DNA from: Dirofilaria immitis
Taxonomy: Eukaryota; Nematoda; Chromadorea; Rhabditida; Onchocercidae
Direction of reading: 5' to 3'
Assembly: GCA_024305405.1 (NCBI GenBank)
Contig: JAKNDB010000105.1
Span: 1,054,001 to 1,118,000 of the forward strand
DNA: 64,000 bases
Positions 11,601 to 24,354 of this stretch are shown piece by piece. Positions within the stretch are counted from its first letter, which is position 1, and each line of letters begins with the position of its first letter. The position numbers and the translations under genes are program-made. A model generated the notes under the pieces. The model had not been told where the DNA came from. It worked only from the letters and a program-made list of their open reading frames with translations, and did no database searches.

Positions 11601-14600
11601 TTCTAACTTAACAAATTATCTGTTAATATTGATTGATTTCTCATTAATTTGATAATACAAAAGAATGTTGACATTCTCTAGTATTTTCACTTTTTTCCTG
11701 CTCGTCATTTTTGTTCCGATTAAAATAAATAATAATCGTTCGAATAGTTTTCTGAGGAAAAATTTTTTTGGCATATGGCCAATTAATTATGAATGAAGTA
11801 CCGATGTTTGTGATAATGAACAAAGGTGTTCATTTATTCTTTGTTTTTCTTGAACAGCTTTTTTTAAATAGCTCCTCACTTGAAATGAAAATTGCTAACA
11901 ATATTCCATAATTCAATTAAGAACAATCCTTGTTACTGTGATATTCTACTATATATAGCCTAATATTTTCATGGTAGGCTCATGTTATTAATTTTTCAAA
12001 TATATTATCCACCTAGTTAGTGATCACATGTAATTAATAATTTCGATCAAAAGATCAATACTTTTTTGAATTTAAATCATCTTAACATCCACTTTTTCTT
12101 CAAAAAAGAATTGCTTCTGGTTTTTCTGCAATTGAAGGTTCTTTAAACAGAGTCTACTTCGAAAAGATCTTAACTTATATTTTAAACTACCTATTGCTTA
12201 TTATCAAATTTGAAATATAGCCAAGCAATTAGACTACTTTTGTAGATCTTTACTAAATGAATAGTGTTGCTTCCCATTAATGATGGCAAAATTTATCCTT
12301 TTTAATTAGCTAATTTTCATTGGGGAGAATTTTATTGATCGATTTGTTAAAGTATTACACTGTCGTCAGCTTTTAATAGATCGCATTAAACAACATATTA
12401 CTTCTTTCTTCCATTTCTTCAAAAAAAACTCTTATTGTATTTTCAGTCTTTTCGGGATATACTTAAATAATTCATTGAAATTTATGCAATCTTTAATAAT
12501 TTAATTTTTAGGAAATTTAATTGAGCTGCATCATATGTAATTTAAATTTCGAAATATGAATTTTTGATTTTTCATATGTTCATCATTTTATCACTAATTG
12601 TCCATTAAAAGTTTACCGATTGATTTTATATTACAACATGAATGTCGTAGATAATTTACCGTTAATGATTTCAGGATTTACCTATCAAATATCTAGAAAT
12701 TTTGAAAGTCACATTAATCGTCATTGGAAAAAATGCATGCAAGAAAATGTTTTGATTAAGTACTTTCTTACACAGTCTTCGATTTCTGGATCATTACTCT
12801 TACAAAGCTACTTTTTTGTAGATTTTGATCTCTGCTTCAAAATGCTTTTGATACTTTCTAAAATTTCTGAAATTTGTCTCGCATTTATCTCTCTTTCCTA
12901 TTATTTGAAGAAATTTGAAAATTATGTATTTATACGAAAACTTATCTAAGATAGCTTCTTTATAAAGTAAAACATGTGAAAAAAAAATTTCTTGAGGAAT
13001 AATTTTCTCTAAAATATGAGCAGCCCTCTAGAAGTGTTGAATTTTATGATTATTGCGAAATTAAATCAGTTTTTCCCAATGTATTTATGTATGATAGCAT
13101 TATATGTATATTGCATCATCTAGAAAATATTGCAATGAAAGATCAAAAACGAAAATTTCAGAATCTTGGCCTGTTGGATTTGAAAATGTCTCAATGCCAA
13201 AATGAGAGAATATGGCAACTTTAAATTGAAAGATGAGTTAAATGCATCTAGTGAACTAAAACATTGATTTTTTAAAGGATTTTTGAAAGATTCTTTCAAG
13301 GAAACGACTAGTTATCAGAAGGAATAGCTTTAATGTGACATACTGAATTTTGACTCTATATTTAAATAAAAATGCGAAGAAGAAAAAAAAGCACGAATTC
13401 ATTCTATTTGTAATTCAAAAGTGCCAAGCAACCAACAAAAGTTATTTCCTATTCTCAGACTTAGTTCGATGCGAAGCAACAATTGTTAATCTGAAAGCGA
13501 CTGATATCTCTCTCAAATAGTTCCCAAAATTGAAGATAGACATTGGATAGCTCTGCCTATTTTACACTAGATGATATTAAGTGAAAAAGGGAAGTACATT
13601 TTTATTAAATTCACTGTTTCACTTTTATATTATACATCATTTTTGTTGCACTCAATGAAGTTAATTTTCATCAAAGAGTCCAGCACGAGAAGTTAGTTGC
13701 TTTTGTATCACATTATCATTTCTCATTCACAATTTTTTTGCGTACTTTTCAGTTACTTGCATAAATGAAATGAAGTTTTTGATTCTATTCTTTTTATTTT
13801 TTAGATATTCGCATAGGAAGTAAGAAGAAAAAGTGAATATCTCTAATTATATGAATCGCTACTTTGAAATTTGAAGTTAACGAACAATAGATAAGTATAC
13901 TCTGTCTGTTTCTCTCTTTAAAATTTTATTTTCATTCAAGATTGCTTTCTTGATTGATTTAAACTGTGCTTTGATATTACATTACATTTATTTAGTCTTT
14001 CAGTACGATATCTTCGTTATAAATGAAACATAGCGAAACTAGAAAAAATTTTATTCCAAAGTTATATGCAGTAAATTGTGACTAATTTTTGGAGAGATAA
14101 TTATATTTCAAAATTACAAAATTTGGAGAAAAATTTTGTTGAGATTTTAAAAATTTTGGCAGAAATTCTGAGGAAAATGAAAATGTCGCTTTCATAACAC
14201 GAAAATTCGATCAGTCAAATAACAAAAATAAAATTTTTTCTTCACAAAATATAAAGTATTTTTTCCAGTGTCAAATTATACTCTTTTATTGTTATCTTTC
14301 TCCGTGAGGAATTCTCAAAATTGTTGTTCAGTGCTTTGTTTTTACCTGGTACATTCTTGCACCCAACAAATGTTTACATATATATCAATACATCGATATC
14401 AAAGATAAACTAATAATAACATTGAAGTTTTATAAATTTTAAAAGTAATGGAATAAATTTTAGCATATTGTTTATTAATGAGGCTTGTAATAGATGAAAT
14501 TCAAAACTTATTGAATTTCGTGTTTTTCCAGCATAATGAAAATTTTCATTATGCTCATACTTTATTCTTTGCCTACCAGCAAAAATTATCTGTTTTATAA

Positions 14601-17600
14601 TTAGAAATAATGGAATTTCCGTTATTTTATTAATTTTACTGCCGCATCGTATTTAGAAATTTTCATGAGATAGTTTATTTGTTTTGGAATTAAAATTTCT
14701 TTTTTATCAAATAGAAGTTTTAAAAAATTGATCATTTGGATACTTCTAAGTGAATGAAAATGTTCATATGATAGTCCGACAATCAACTTATCGCATCTTA
14801 TATTTCTAAGTATTTCTGTGGAATTTATATTTATTTTTTTTTTTTTAGTGAGATTTTTGTTATGAAATGGCTATGTGTATCATTCTGAAGGCAATGACCA
14901 ATGCGTCAAATAAGGATAATATAAATAATTATTGAATAGATCACTAATGATTATGACAGTTTTTTAGATATTATTTTCTGCGGTAATCTATTATTTCGAA
15001 TCAACTTTCTTTATTTTCTCTTTTCTCGCAGATCTAAACAATTTCCGGAAGATTTTTAATTCTTTGAATACTTAAAGTTTTGTTTCAAATCAGCTTCGAA
15101 TGTTTCTTTTCCTAAATTGATGAATTTGAGAATTATTGTTTTCTGATATTTGTTACTTATGTGAATTTTAACCAAAAAACAAAATGAAACTGGAAATGGT
15201 CTGTCTGGAAGTTAGTGAATCTTCATTTCAAATGTTTTTGTAATTGTAATAAGTGATTCTATTAATAATAATCAAAATGAGCAGGAAAATGTCTCTCTGC
15301 TGTAGTTGATGTTTTAGACTTTATTTCGATATTCTGTCCTCCTCTAATTTCATTTTCCAAATTTTTAAAGTGAATCCTAATAATTAATTTTTCCAGATGT
15401 ATTATGAGTGCATTGTGAACATCTTAGAATAACAGAATTCCATACTCCGTAATTATATTGGCAGTGAGCAATTAAAAGGCCACAAATTAAAATTACGACT
15501 CAGTGCTTCTAATTGACAACACAGTAATTTGTGAAGAATGGTATTTCTGTATTATATATATAATTTTTATTGTTTAATCGCTTCCATATGAAGCAGCTAT
15601 ATGAGCTAAGGAAAACATAATTAAGGAAATTAAACGAAAATTTTTCACAGTTGAAAAAATAAAGTTTCATTCATCTGAGTTGGTATTTCTTTCGAAAATT
15701 TCTACTTCGAAAATAATAAGTTTAGTATAATGAAATAAAATTTTAATCTTCTTCTTCAATTTATTTCTTAAATTAATAATTCAACAAATTTTTGAAAATT
15801 ACACATCCGAATTTCATTTATATGCACTATAGTAACGCAACATTTAAAGTCGGTAAGTGTCAATTTCTTTTTTACCTCCGTGTCATAGCTGCATATTATC
15901 TTATCTGTCAGTTGCCATTAATCACTAATTAATTGTCGTTCATGTGATCGTCTGTACACTACTGTATCCTAATGCCGAATCATACACAAATGAGCGATAT
16001 TTCGGCTTGCTTGGAGCTGTAGAAATGAGGCATTTCTATTTCTCGCTGTTTAATTGACGTCACAAGAATTCTAATGAGGCGAGAATTTTATAAATGACAG
16101 ACACACTAATGCATTTGCTCATAGTATTATTGCATAGACTTAATGTATATGGCTTATTTTTATAATGACTACTTTTTTATTGGGAAAATCGTTATTATTC
16201 TTCTTTCTTCAGATGTGTTGCATCTGCCAATACATCGTAATTTAGCCTAATTTATTGTTTTCGCATGCCTTTCCGAGGTTCTGCGTATTTTTAGATAATT
16301 TTTGTCACATTTACGAGAGAATTATTTATGAATCCATTCCTCAAAAACTTTTGCTCGAATATTTTCTAATAATAACTGCTACTTGTAATTGTAACATCAA
16401 TATATATAGTTAACATGAGAGGATCGATAACGGATCTAAGATATGAATAGATTCTTTTGATATATTATGGCAATTGAAATTCAGTTCCAATACCAGAGTA
16501 CTACCGTTATAATTAATTCAAGAAATTAATTGTCTTTCAGATGTTTTTGGGCTGATAGCTTATGGTTATCTAAATATTCATTTTTTCTATCCAAAATGAT
16601 GCTTTTCATTCAAATTTTCTCAAATATAAATTACAAGTTAAAATAGATCATAATATAATTTTTGTGTACTTCATTATCAGGACTATTTTTTTATTATTGT
16701 CATTATTCATTGGATAATTCTTCTCTTATTTTAAATCCCATTCATTTTCAAATTCAATTGCTCTTACATAACCAATTTAAAGTTAATTCCATTCTTAACT
16801 TTATTGTACATGAAGAAAAATCAAATATTTTCTTGAGTAAAAGAAAATCATTTATTTTTCTGCTCCAAGCAACTTTACTGGCAAGGATACTATGCAGTTG
16901 CAAGTGTATGGAAGCAAAACGGTTAGAAATTTTTGATTTTTGTCAAGCCTGGAGAATTTTTGCTTAGGGCTTTGCGAAATTGCAAGTTCGTTATCATTGT
17001 GAAATAATCCTTCAAATTTTATGCCTTTGATTTTGTATGAAAATCAAACTCATATCATGATTTGAACTAAACTCTGATTGCTGAAGATACAGCTCAGACA
17101 CGCAAAACTATGAAGTTACCATATGAGTGATATATGCAACATTCTCTTTTCTGATTATGAAATCTCGAAAATATTTATATAAATATTTTAAATCTTTCCG
17201 GCATTTTAATGTCAAATATTGTATCTCCCATTTGCTGAAATTTTTTTTCCAGTGATTAAGGAAATCTCTATGTTGAAAGATGATAAGCTTCTTTCGCAGT
17301 CATTTTGATCCGAAACATTATTACGATCATAAAAAGTTTATTTAGACGAGATATTTCTTTAGTTGGAAATGGACATCAAATTGACTATATCAAGAATGAA
17401 TTATATGAATGCTTCCGACAATTCGAAACTAAGCAAAGCATGAAATAAAACTGCTGAGTAATTAATTCTATATTCCCTTTTGGATAATATTATTGCATAT
17501 TTTTGCCATCTTTGGTTTTCTATCTTATTTCTTTCATGCTTCCCCTTTACTACCCATTATTGTCCACATTCTCAGTGATGAAATTTGATCTCTCTTGTAT

Positions 17601-19566
17601 AATTCAAGATAGGAATAGATTAAGTTTTCCACATCTTTTGTGTTTCAACTGATTCAGTATTTTTTATTTTTGATGAGAAATTAGAATGTAATCTTCTAAA
17701 ATGGTTACAAATCCGGAAATTTATCATTGGTTGCGTCATACTGAAATTTGAGCAGTCTAGACTTTGAATTTTAATTTTGCTCTCTGAAATCAAATTTTGA
17801 TAGGATCAAAGTCTAGGAGTGATTAATTCGCGGTTATGGGAACTCTGTGCGGGGAAAAATGTGGATGTTTAAATAGTCGATTAGATATGCGGAAAACAGA
17901 AAATATATTGGCAGAAATGAAAAATGCCGTCATAAAACGTATTGGTGAAAATGAATATTTTGAATAGTCGGAGAGAGTGGCAATATATTGGTATTCAATT
18001 TCCTTATATTATTCACGTGAACTATTGTTTTGAAGATTTAAAGATTAACGATCTCTGAAGATTTAAAAATACGCAGTTTTTGAAAGCTGGGAGGTTAAAA
18101 GATGTAAATGGATCTTAGCTTCTATAATTAGAGCTAATTTCTTTGATTTCTCCTTATCTTTGTTATTTATCCCATTGTTTTTCTCATATTCTACCATACG
18201 CTTCACATTTATACATTCATATTTCCTCCAAATTTGTCTGATATTCTTATCAATATTTCCATTGTAAGCATATCTGTTAAGCATCAATTACTCTTTATTG
18301 TAAAGATAGAACATAAGACATGCTTCAGCATTCAATGATAACGTATTATATATTGCTTGCGTTGTTCCCTTAAGCAAATAAATATCAGTTAGAATCCAGA
18401 ATGAAAAGTGCAATATCATTCTGCCCGTCGGTAAACGTGTTTAATAATTAAAATAGATATAAGTTTCTTTTCGCATCTCTCTTCCTCTTTTATTGTTTTA
18501 ACTTTCCATTCTCCTTCATGTCTCCATCACTTTTTTCTTCTTTTTTTTATTTGCATAGCACCGCATCGATTTTATATCCTTTTGCAATATCATCTACTGA
18601 TGTGTTGAGATGAGAAATTGTTAAGATAATTTTATTTATGGTAAAACATTCGAGACAGTATTAAATTGAGATTTTTAACTGATTCAAACTTCCAGCAATA
18701 GTCATTCATTTATGCTTTAACATCTTTCGTGAAACTGAGTTCTCTTTTGCTGCGTTATTAATGCATTTTGAGATGGAATATTATGCTAATCTTGATGTAG
18801 AGATATTATTAATTTCTTTCTAAATATTGGCACTACTCCAATAATTATTTTCAATAATATCAACAGAGGGAAATTTTATTGTTTTTTTTTTTTAACCATG
18901 AAAATAGTAGTAAGGAAATCATATGACGCAATTACCAATTTACTTATTATAAAAACATTCTGGATAGAAGATATTAATAATGATATATTTTGATTCAAAT
19001 TTAATTTGCTGTGTTTTTGTTTTATATGAAACATTTCCATAGTCTTGATCCTTCTTATTTAAAACATTTTTAATTAAAACATTTTTTTTTCAATCGTTTT
19101 ATTACATATATACCTTTTGTTTGTATAGATTCTTGTCCAGATGTATGAATGTTTGCTATCGCTAAAAACAGCCATTATTTTGATAGACGGGAAAGGGTAA
19201 TGATAAAGAATAAACATCAATATAAATTGTTGATGCAGAGAAATTGTTATATTACTGATTATAGCACTGAATAGAATAATGAACAGATGATAATCGACGC
19301 TTATCATTTCGAATCTATCAGGCATTTGTATAGCTTTTGTTATTAACTATGCATTACTCTGTGACAGAACTAATTGGAATTTTCATTTACTCATCTCTTC
19401 TTTACTGAATAGAAAGCTAAAATTTTCTATAACTTTTTTCCGTTATAAGACTACATATTCAAATGAGACTAATTTAAATTCTATTTAAAAACGATGCATT
19501 TTATATGATATGATAAGAAAGATAAAAGATGAAAAAAATTTTTTCATTACAAATAATTATGAACTA
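8615..19566. other. Long gene-poor interval
   Basis: About 11 kb of AT-rich sequence in which I find no gene with splice-consistent exons or a recognisable domain. Open frames of about 100 codons at 12620-12949 and 16662-16967 (+) have composition like translated AT-rich noncoding DNA (rich in I, F, L, N, S). The interval contains a perfect 26-base palindrome at 14530-14555 (separate entry) and poly-T runs. It could hold distal promoter elements, noncoding RNAs or long 5' exons of flanking genes. I recognised no tRNA, rRNA or microRNA. Confidence 0.5.
14530..14555. repeat. Perfect 26-base palindrome
   Basis: Two 13-base arms (AGCATAATGAAAA and its reverse complement) abut with no spacer. It lies in gene-poor DNA. 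It could be a protein-binding palindrome, a cruciform/hairpin site, or chance in AT-rich sequence. Confidence 0.8.
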
Positions 19567-20435
19567 ATGACTGATCTAAATGAGATTTTGATTTGTAACA
19601 TGATCATTATGTGTGTAGATGACTGCAGTAAAACAAGAAATTTGATTCATTTCAGGGAATCGAAGGATTTATAGGAAGTGCAAGAGTAGGCAGACATATG
19701 ATTTGACTAGCAAAGATGTCATTTGTATTGTCGTTTGTATGCTGCTTTTAATTACAATATCCGTACTTTTTATTTATACTGTTGTACTTATTGCCTTCTT
19801 CATGGGATGGTGTACTTTGATACCAATGATGTTTCATCCAAGAAAGGAAATTCCGTTTTGTTCCGTGAAGTCACCAAGACGAAGCACGAAATATGGCGAC
19901 GTCGAATCCACTATTTCTAGCTCGTCAGTTTTCGATTTATTTACTTACTGCTTGAGATTTTGGTTCTGACTGAATAAACTTGATTTAATATGATCATTTT
20001 AGTTTAGATTATAAATTTCGGCTTCACATTTACGAAATCTTAGTGTTATTCAGATTATCAGTAGAATGCGCGCATCGAACTTCTGAATCATCAGAAAAGT
20101 TGGACAGGAGGTATTCAGCATGCAGCCCACAATCATTACCACTAAGCGATTATCTCCATCCAAAATATTCATTACCTCCTATAAAAATTGATTGTGATGA
20201 GGAAAAGGTAAGAAATTTCAATGACTCGACTTAATTTTGAATTTAAATTCTATTGAAGTTCGATCTTAGATTATATACATCTTGCCGATTTCGATATTTT
20301 CAGATATATTTCAAGCAGTATTTGCGTACTCCTGCTCATTTATATATGACAAAGATATCATTACCAAAGCCATCGCTAAAAAGCAAATCATTGCAATCAA
20401 TATCAGTTGCTCAATATGATGCTGCAATTGTATAG
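19567..20435 (+). CDS. Unrecognised small membrane protein, about 193 aa
   Basis: I do not recognise this family. Exons 19656-19923, 20054-20207 and 20304-20435 have good acceptors (TTTCAG, ATTCAG, TTTTCAG) and compatible phases. A small first exon 19567-19594 (ATG ACT GAT...) fits the required phase and makes the total 582 bases, exactly 194 codons with the stop, but it is the least certain part. The predicted protein has a short basic N-terminus (RKCKSRQ), then a hydrophobic stretch of about 40 residues beginning DVICIVVCMLLLIT and ending around GWCTLIPMMF, long enough for one or two membrane passes. A Ser/Pro/Lys-rich hydrophilic tail of about 115 residues follows (for example SVKSPRRSTKYGD, LPKPSLKSKSLQS), with many possible phosphorylation sites. 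No enzymatic motif is visible. The tail would suit a cytoplasmic regulatory or adaptor segment (inference). Confidence 0.6.
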
Positions 20436-23400
20436 AATCATTTCTTTTCTATTTTTGTTCACGTCATTATTTTTTTTCATTCCTTCGAGAAAGTAATCAA
20501 GTTAATTAAGAATGATATTAAGAATAAAATAGAAAAAAATTAAATGTGCACTGTGTGCAACATAAATTTACATATATAAATAATTATAAAGTAGGTAGTA
20601 TGTTTATGGTATCAATTATTATGAATGTCGTTTGTTGTCTAAGATCAAACAGAATGAGGCATTAATTAGAATTTATTTATATGCTGTGCTAACGATAACA
20701 AATGTCAGTCAATCAAATAATTTTAGTGATTGCAGTAGTACATTGATTTTTGTTTATAATCATTCCATTTGATTGATTACTTTCTTCTTGTTGTATATGG
20801 ATGAAATCAATTGATTTATCTTATTTTTAAAATTTCCTAACTTTTTGAAACTCATATACGTTTCATATGAGTTTAACGAACCAAATATTTCATATAATTT
20901 CATTTGTGATACAAATTCATTCTTTATTGAAAATATTAGATGCGAAAAATGTACTACTAATTATTTATATATATATATATTGCTTAATTACATTTCATAT
21001 GAAAAATAACTTCTCAAGGAAGCAGTGAGTGCGTCGTTAGTGATAATAAATGCAAGCAAGCAACATGTAACATGCATTATTATTTTAATGTCTTCAACTG
21101 CTTCAGAATAAGTTGCGCAGTATAGGAGATAGAAGTACAGCGACTATCATTAAGATGAGAATCAGTTTTGATAAATAGAAAAAATGTTTTTGCTCAAGGT
21201 ACTGTTTATCAATTTTGATTTATTCTTTATACCACTTCTTTATTGGTTTCTAAATCTTATTGTTTATAAATGTGATCATTAATTTCGTCATTTTTATGAC
21301 CGTATAAAACAAATTGATTTGATAATGTATACGTGAAAGTTGTATTGCGCTGATCATACTGATCATTCATTATTAGTGCTTCTCTAAATGAAAAATAGAT
21401 GTAATTTTAGAGATCAGTATGTGAATAGATTTGTCGCCGGTAGAATCAGAGCTTTCTGACTGTGGTATTTACCGTGTTTATCCTATCCATGGAAGAATTA
21501 ACCTTGAACCAGTATTTTGGGCATATATCCCTGGTAATTTCAATTATATAGTGAAAAAGATACAACAAACAATCTTAACTTGGCTGCTTATGCATAATAA
21601 GCAATCCTTAGAAATCGATTCGCAAAATTCACTGGATTATGAGTTGGTAACAATTTTATTATTCATGCATTTTATTATTCATGCAATATCGACTCCTTTT
21701 GAATTATGAAGATGATAATAAAGTTTTGATTTGTTCATTAGAAAAAGCAGATCCTTCACTTGAAGTATTTGTAAATATTTAATTTCCAATCTGCCATGGA
21801 ATTATAAAGATGAACTATTGCACTTATTGTGGATTGCGCTATGGAAGAGTGATTTATTTAAAATATAAAAGTTAGGCTGAATTGCAATAATCCATGTAGT
21901 CTGTCGCGGATCTTGTCATTTTAACAATGGATAGAAAATAAGGTGGAATTAACCAAGATTGATAAGAATTTCAGAAGATGATGTTTCAGAGAAACAATTT
22001 TTTATTCCGGCAGCATTTATACTAATAACTAATAGCAGTACGGAAAGATATACAAATTACGCTTGCAAACTTTTGAAGATAAGTTACACCATATTTATAG
22101 CAAATGAAGACTTGTTGGACCAAGATTGTCTAATTTTTATTGCATTGTAAATGAGGCTAATAATTGTTAAAAGGAAAAGAAATTTCCTGTTGATTGCTAG
22201 AAAATGGTTCTATTCATGATAATCATTTTAATTTTGTATATATTTGACGAACAAATAGCACTATCTTGGTAATTTCTGAGCATAGCTCCTGGTTTCTTCA
22301 TTCAGACATATTGTTCGAAAGTTTGATTCCTGATTTTATACATAATTTGTTTAAAGATTACTGTTAATCTTTTCATGCTTTGACATTTAGAACAATAATT
22401 ACAGATTTTTAGACTTAATAGTAAAATGGCAGGTTTTTAAAGCAGTATAGCATTGCATAATCTAATGGTCTGAAATCAATGCAGACTAATTTGTGGCAAT
22501 TAGCAAGATACTAGAAGTATCGGCAAAGAATTCTAGTTCTGATTTCATATAGCTGTGAATTATAAACGTAATTAAAGCTCTAAAAAGGAAGAAATCATAA
22601 TTTTGATTATCATAACATTTAGACTCATTTCTTTATAAAATTTAACATGAACAACGAAAATTAACATACATATACATCACCACTTCATGTTTCGATCGTC
22701 CGCTTCCGTTTGTGTTGGATCAGTTTTCGTTTATTGTGATTTTTTCAGCTGATGGGTTAACAATTTGTAGCTTATCATTATCTTGATCATGTTCAGTTCT
22801 TGTTTCAGCAAATACATTTAAGTCCTCCTTTATATATGCCGATTAAAGATGCATTGTATAATATGCTGCCTGTCTCAGATTTACTTTATTTTGTTGATCA
22901 AAATTATTTTTATTTCCACTTTCCTTTTGTTATTATTTCAGGTGTATAATAAAGAAGTTGAACATAAAAGAGAATAAATGTAGGAGTTAAAATAATCGAT
23001 TCTGCTATCATTAGAAGAATTCTAAACACTCATATTTCATACTTCATACCTCAAACCACAGACACCTCCCTTTCTCCGAACCTGTTCATGCCTATGGCAT
23101 GTTTATGTTCAAAACAGTATTCTAGTTCTAGTATCCTAAAGAAATTTTCTTTTCTCTTGCCGTCCTTAGATGATAATAAGATAGAAAAGAAGTATTAAAA
23201 TGATACTTTGTGACTCCCGATAGATTGTTTCCAGCATTGCTTCTCTTCCAAGCCGTTTGTAATTCTCGAGTCTGATTGATTGTGTATGCTTTTTTTAGCA
23301 TTCTCTCTTTCTTCAAACTACTTTGCGTTGATTCCTCTTTTCTAGTTCTTTTATATTCTTCACTTTTTTTTGGTTTTCTAAAAACTATTACAAATTGTCT

Positions 23401-23754
23401 TGATTTTTAGCCAGCATTTTTGTCATTCATCGCAGACTATGGATGTAAACAAAAGGGAATGGCAAGAAGTTGCAAATTATTAATTATGTAATTTCCTTGT
23501 TACTTTACATGTTTAATCATTACACTATGTTACACAGTAACATATATAATAAAAATTTTAGAGAAATCAGAAAGACACTCATTCAAGATCCGGAAGAATA
23601 GATTATTGATTGTTTGAACAGTAATTTTCTAATTTCTAGCCATAAAATCTAATTCCCAGAAATTTTAATTGCGTTGATGAGATTAAATCATGACGTTCAT
23701 ATTATTCGAAAAAAATAAAATACGCTCTCTCTCTCCAAACTTCATTTTACTTAC
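20436..23754. other. AT-rich interval with weak coding traces
   Basis: Mostly AT-rich and featureless. Two stretches look mildly exon-like on the + strand. 21431-21646 is followed by GTAACA and encodes a charged segment beginning SPVESELSDCGIYRVYPIHG. 21975-22150 follows TTTCAG and contains DDVSEKQFFIPAAF. Their phases do not join directly and I recognise no family. A short inverted repeat lies at 20854-20876. At the right end (about 23195-23377, - strand) is a lysine-rich open stretch that may be a last exon of the gene at 23755-24354. Confidence 0.35.
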
Positions 23755-24354
23755 CCTGGATGAGAGAAAATCATCAAATAAATTATCGAAGAGATAGCTG
23801 ATAAGGCAAAGAGGGAAGATACATAAATTCTTAAATAGTTGCAAAGGAGAGATGATTTCAGGAATCTTTGTTTCAACGATTACCTGCATAGCTTCAGAGA
23901 AAACGTTCTCTGCAAGGTTCTTTATAACATCAGTCGTCTGAGTTATCATTTTTGAGCTGCGTTCTCTGTCATGGATGCTTCTTTTCCGATATCGTTAAGC
24001 GCTACATCCAAATCTACATCTATTTCTTGTTGCAGTTTTTCGGACAAATCTAATTTGAACTTTCGTATCTATAAATTCGAACTATATGCTCTTTCCTCTT
24101 TTATCACATTTTGTTGTTCTTTATGAAAAAGACTTAATTTCGGCCTAAAAATTTTATATGATTTTTTTATTCATCCATTCAGTCGGTTAATTTTTCAACG
24201 ATCTCATGTTGCTATTTTTTACAATAAACACTCGAATTTTTTGATTTACTTCAGGCATGGAAATAATTTTCGAAGCTTTTATTAAATCTTTCCTTTCGCC
24301 TTTTCGCAATCCACATATTGCAACTAACCAAATTGTTATCATTATTGCATTCAT
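23755..24354 (-). CDS. Unrecognised predicted secreted protein (model uncertain)
   Basis: I do not recognise the family. On the - strand an ATG at 24354 starts a signal-peptide-like sequence, MNAIMITIWLVAICG, followed by basic residues. Exon 1 (24230-24354) ends in phase with exon 2 (23755-24144, acceptor TTTTTAG), which encodes a helix-forming, charged region (HKEQQNVIKEERAY; SEKLQQEIDVDLDVALNDIG; TTDVIKNLAENVF) and then a hydrophobic segment (LCIFPLCLISYLFDNLF) before a strong donor AGG|GTAAGT. Two defects break it: an in-frame TAG at 24069-24071, and A5 (coding strand) at 23949-23953 where six would restore the frame. A possible last exon lies at about 23195-23377, lysine-rich and containing an A7 run at 23290-23296, but its phase does not match as written. 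It is either a real small secreted gene with sequence errors or a decaying gene. Helices and signal peptide are judged by eye. Confidence 0.42.

Noticed and set aside
12620..12949. 109-codon + strand open frame
   Set aside because: Composition matches translated AT-rich noncoding DNA; no splice partners, domain or neighbouring coding signal.
16662..16967. 101-codon + strand open frame
   Set aside because: Same reasons; dominated by F, L, I and S with no motif.
18063..18287. 74-codon lysine-rich - strand open frame
   Set aside because: Isolated in the gene desert, no domain, no upstream or downstream exons; left unannotated.
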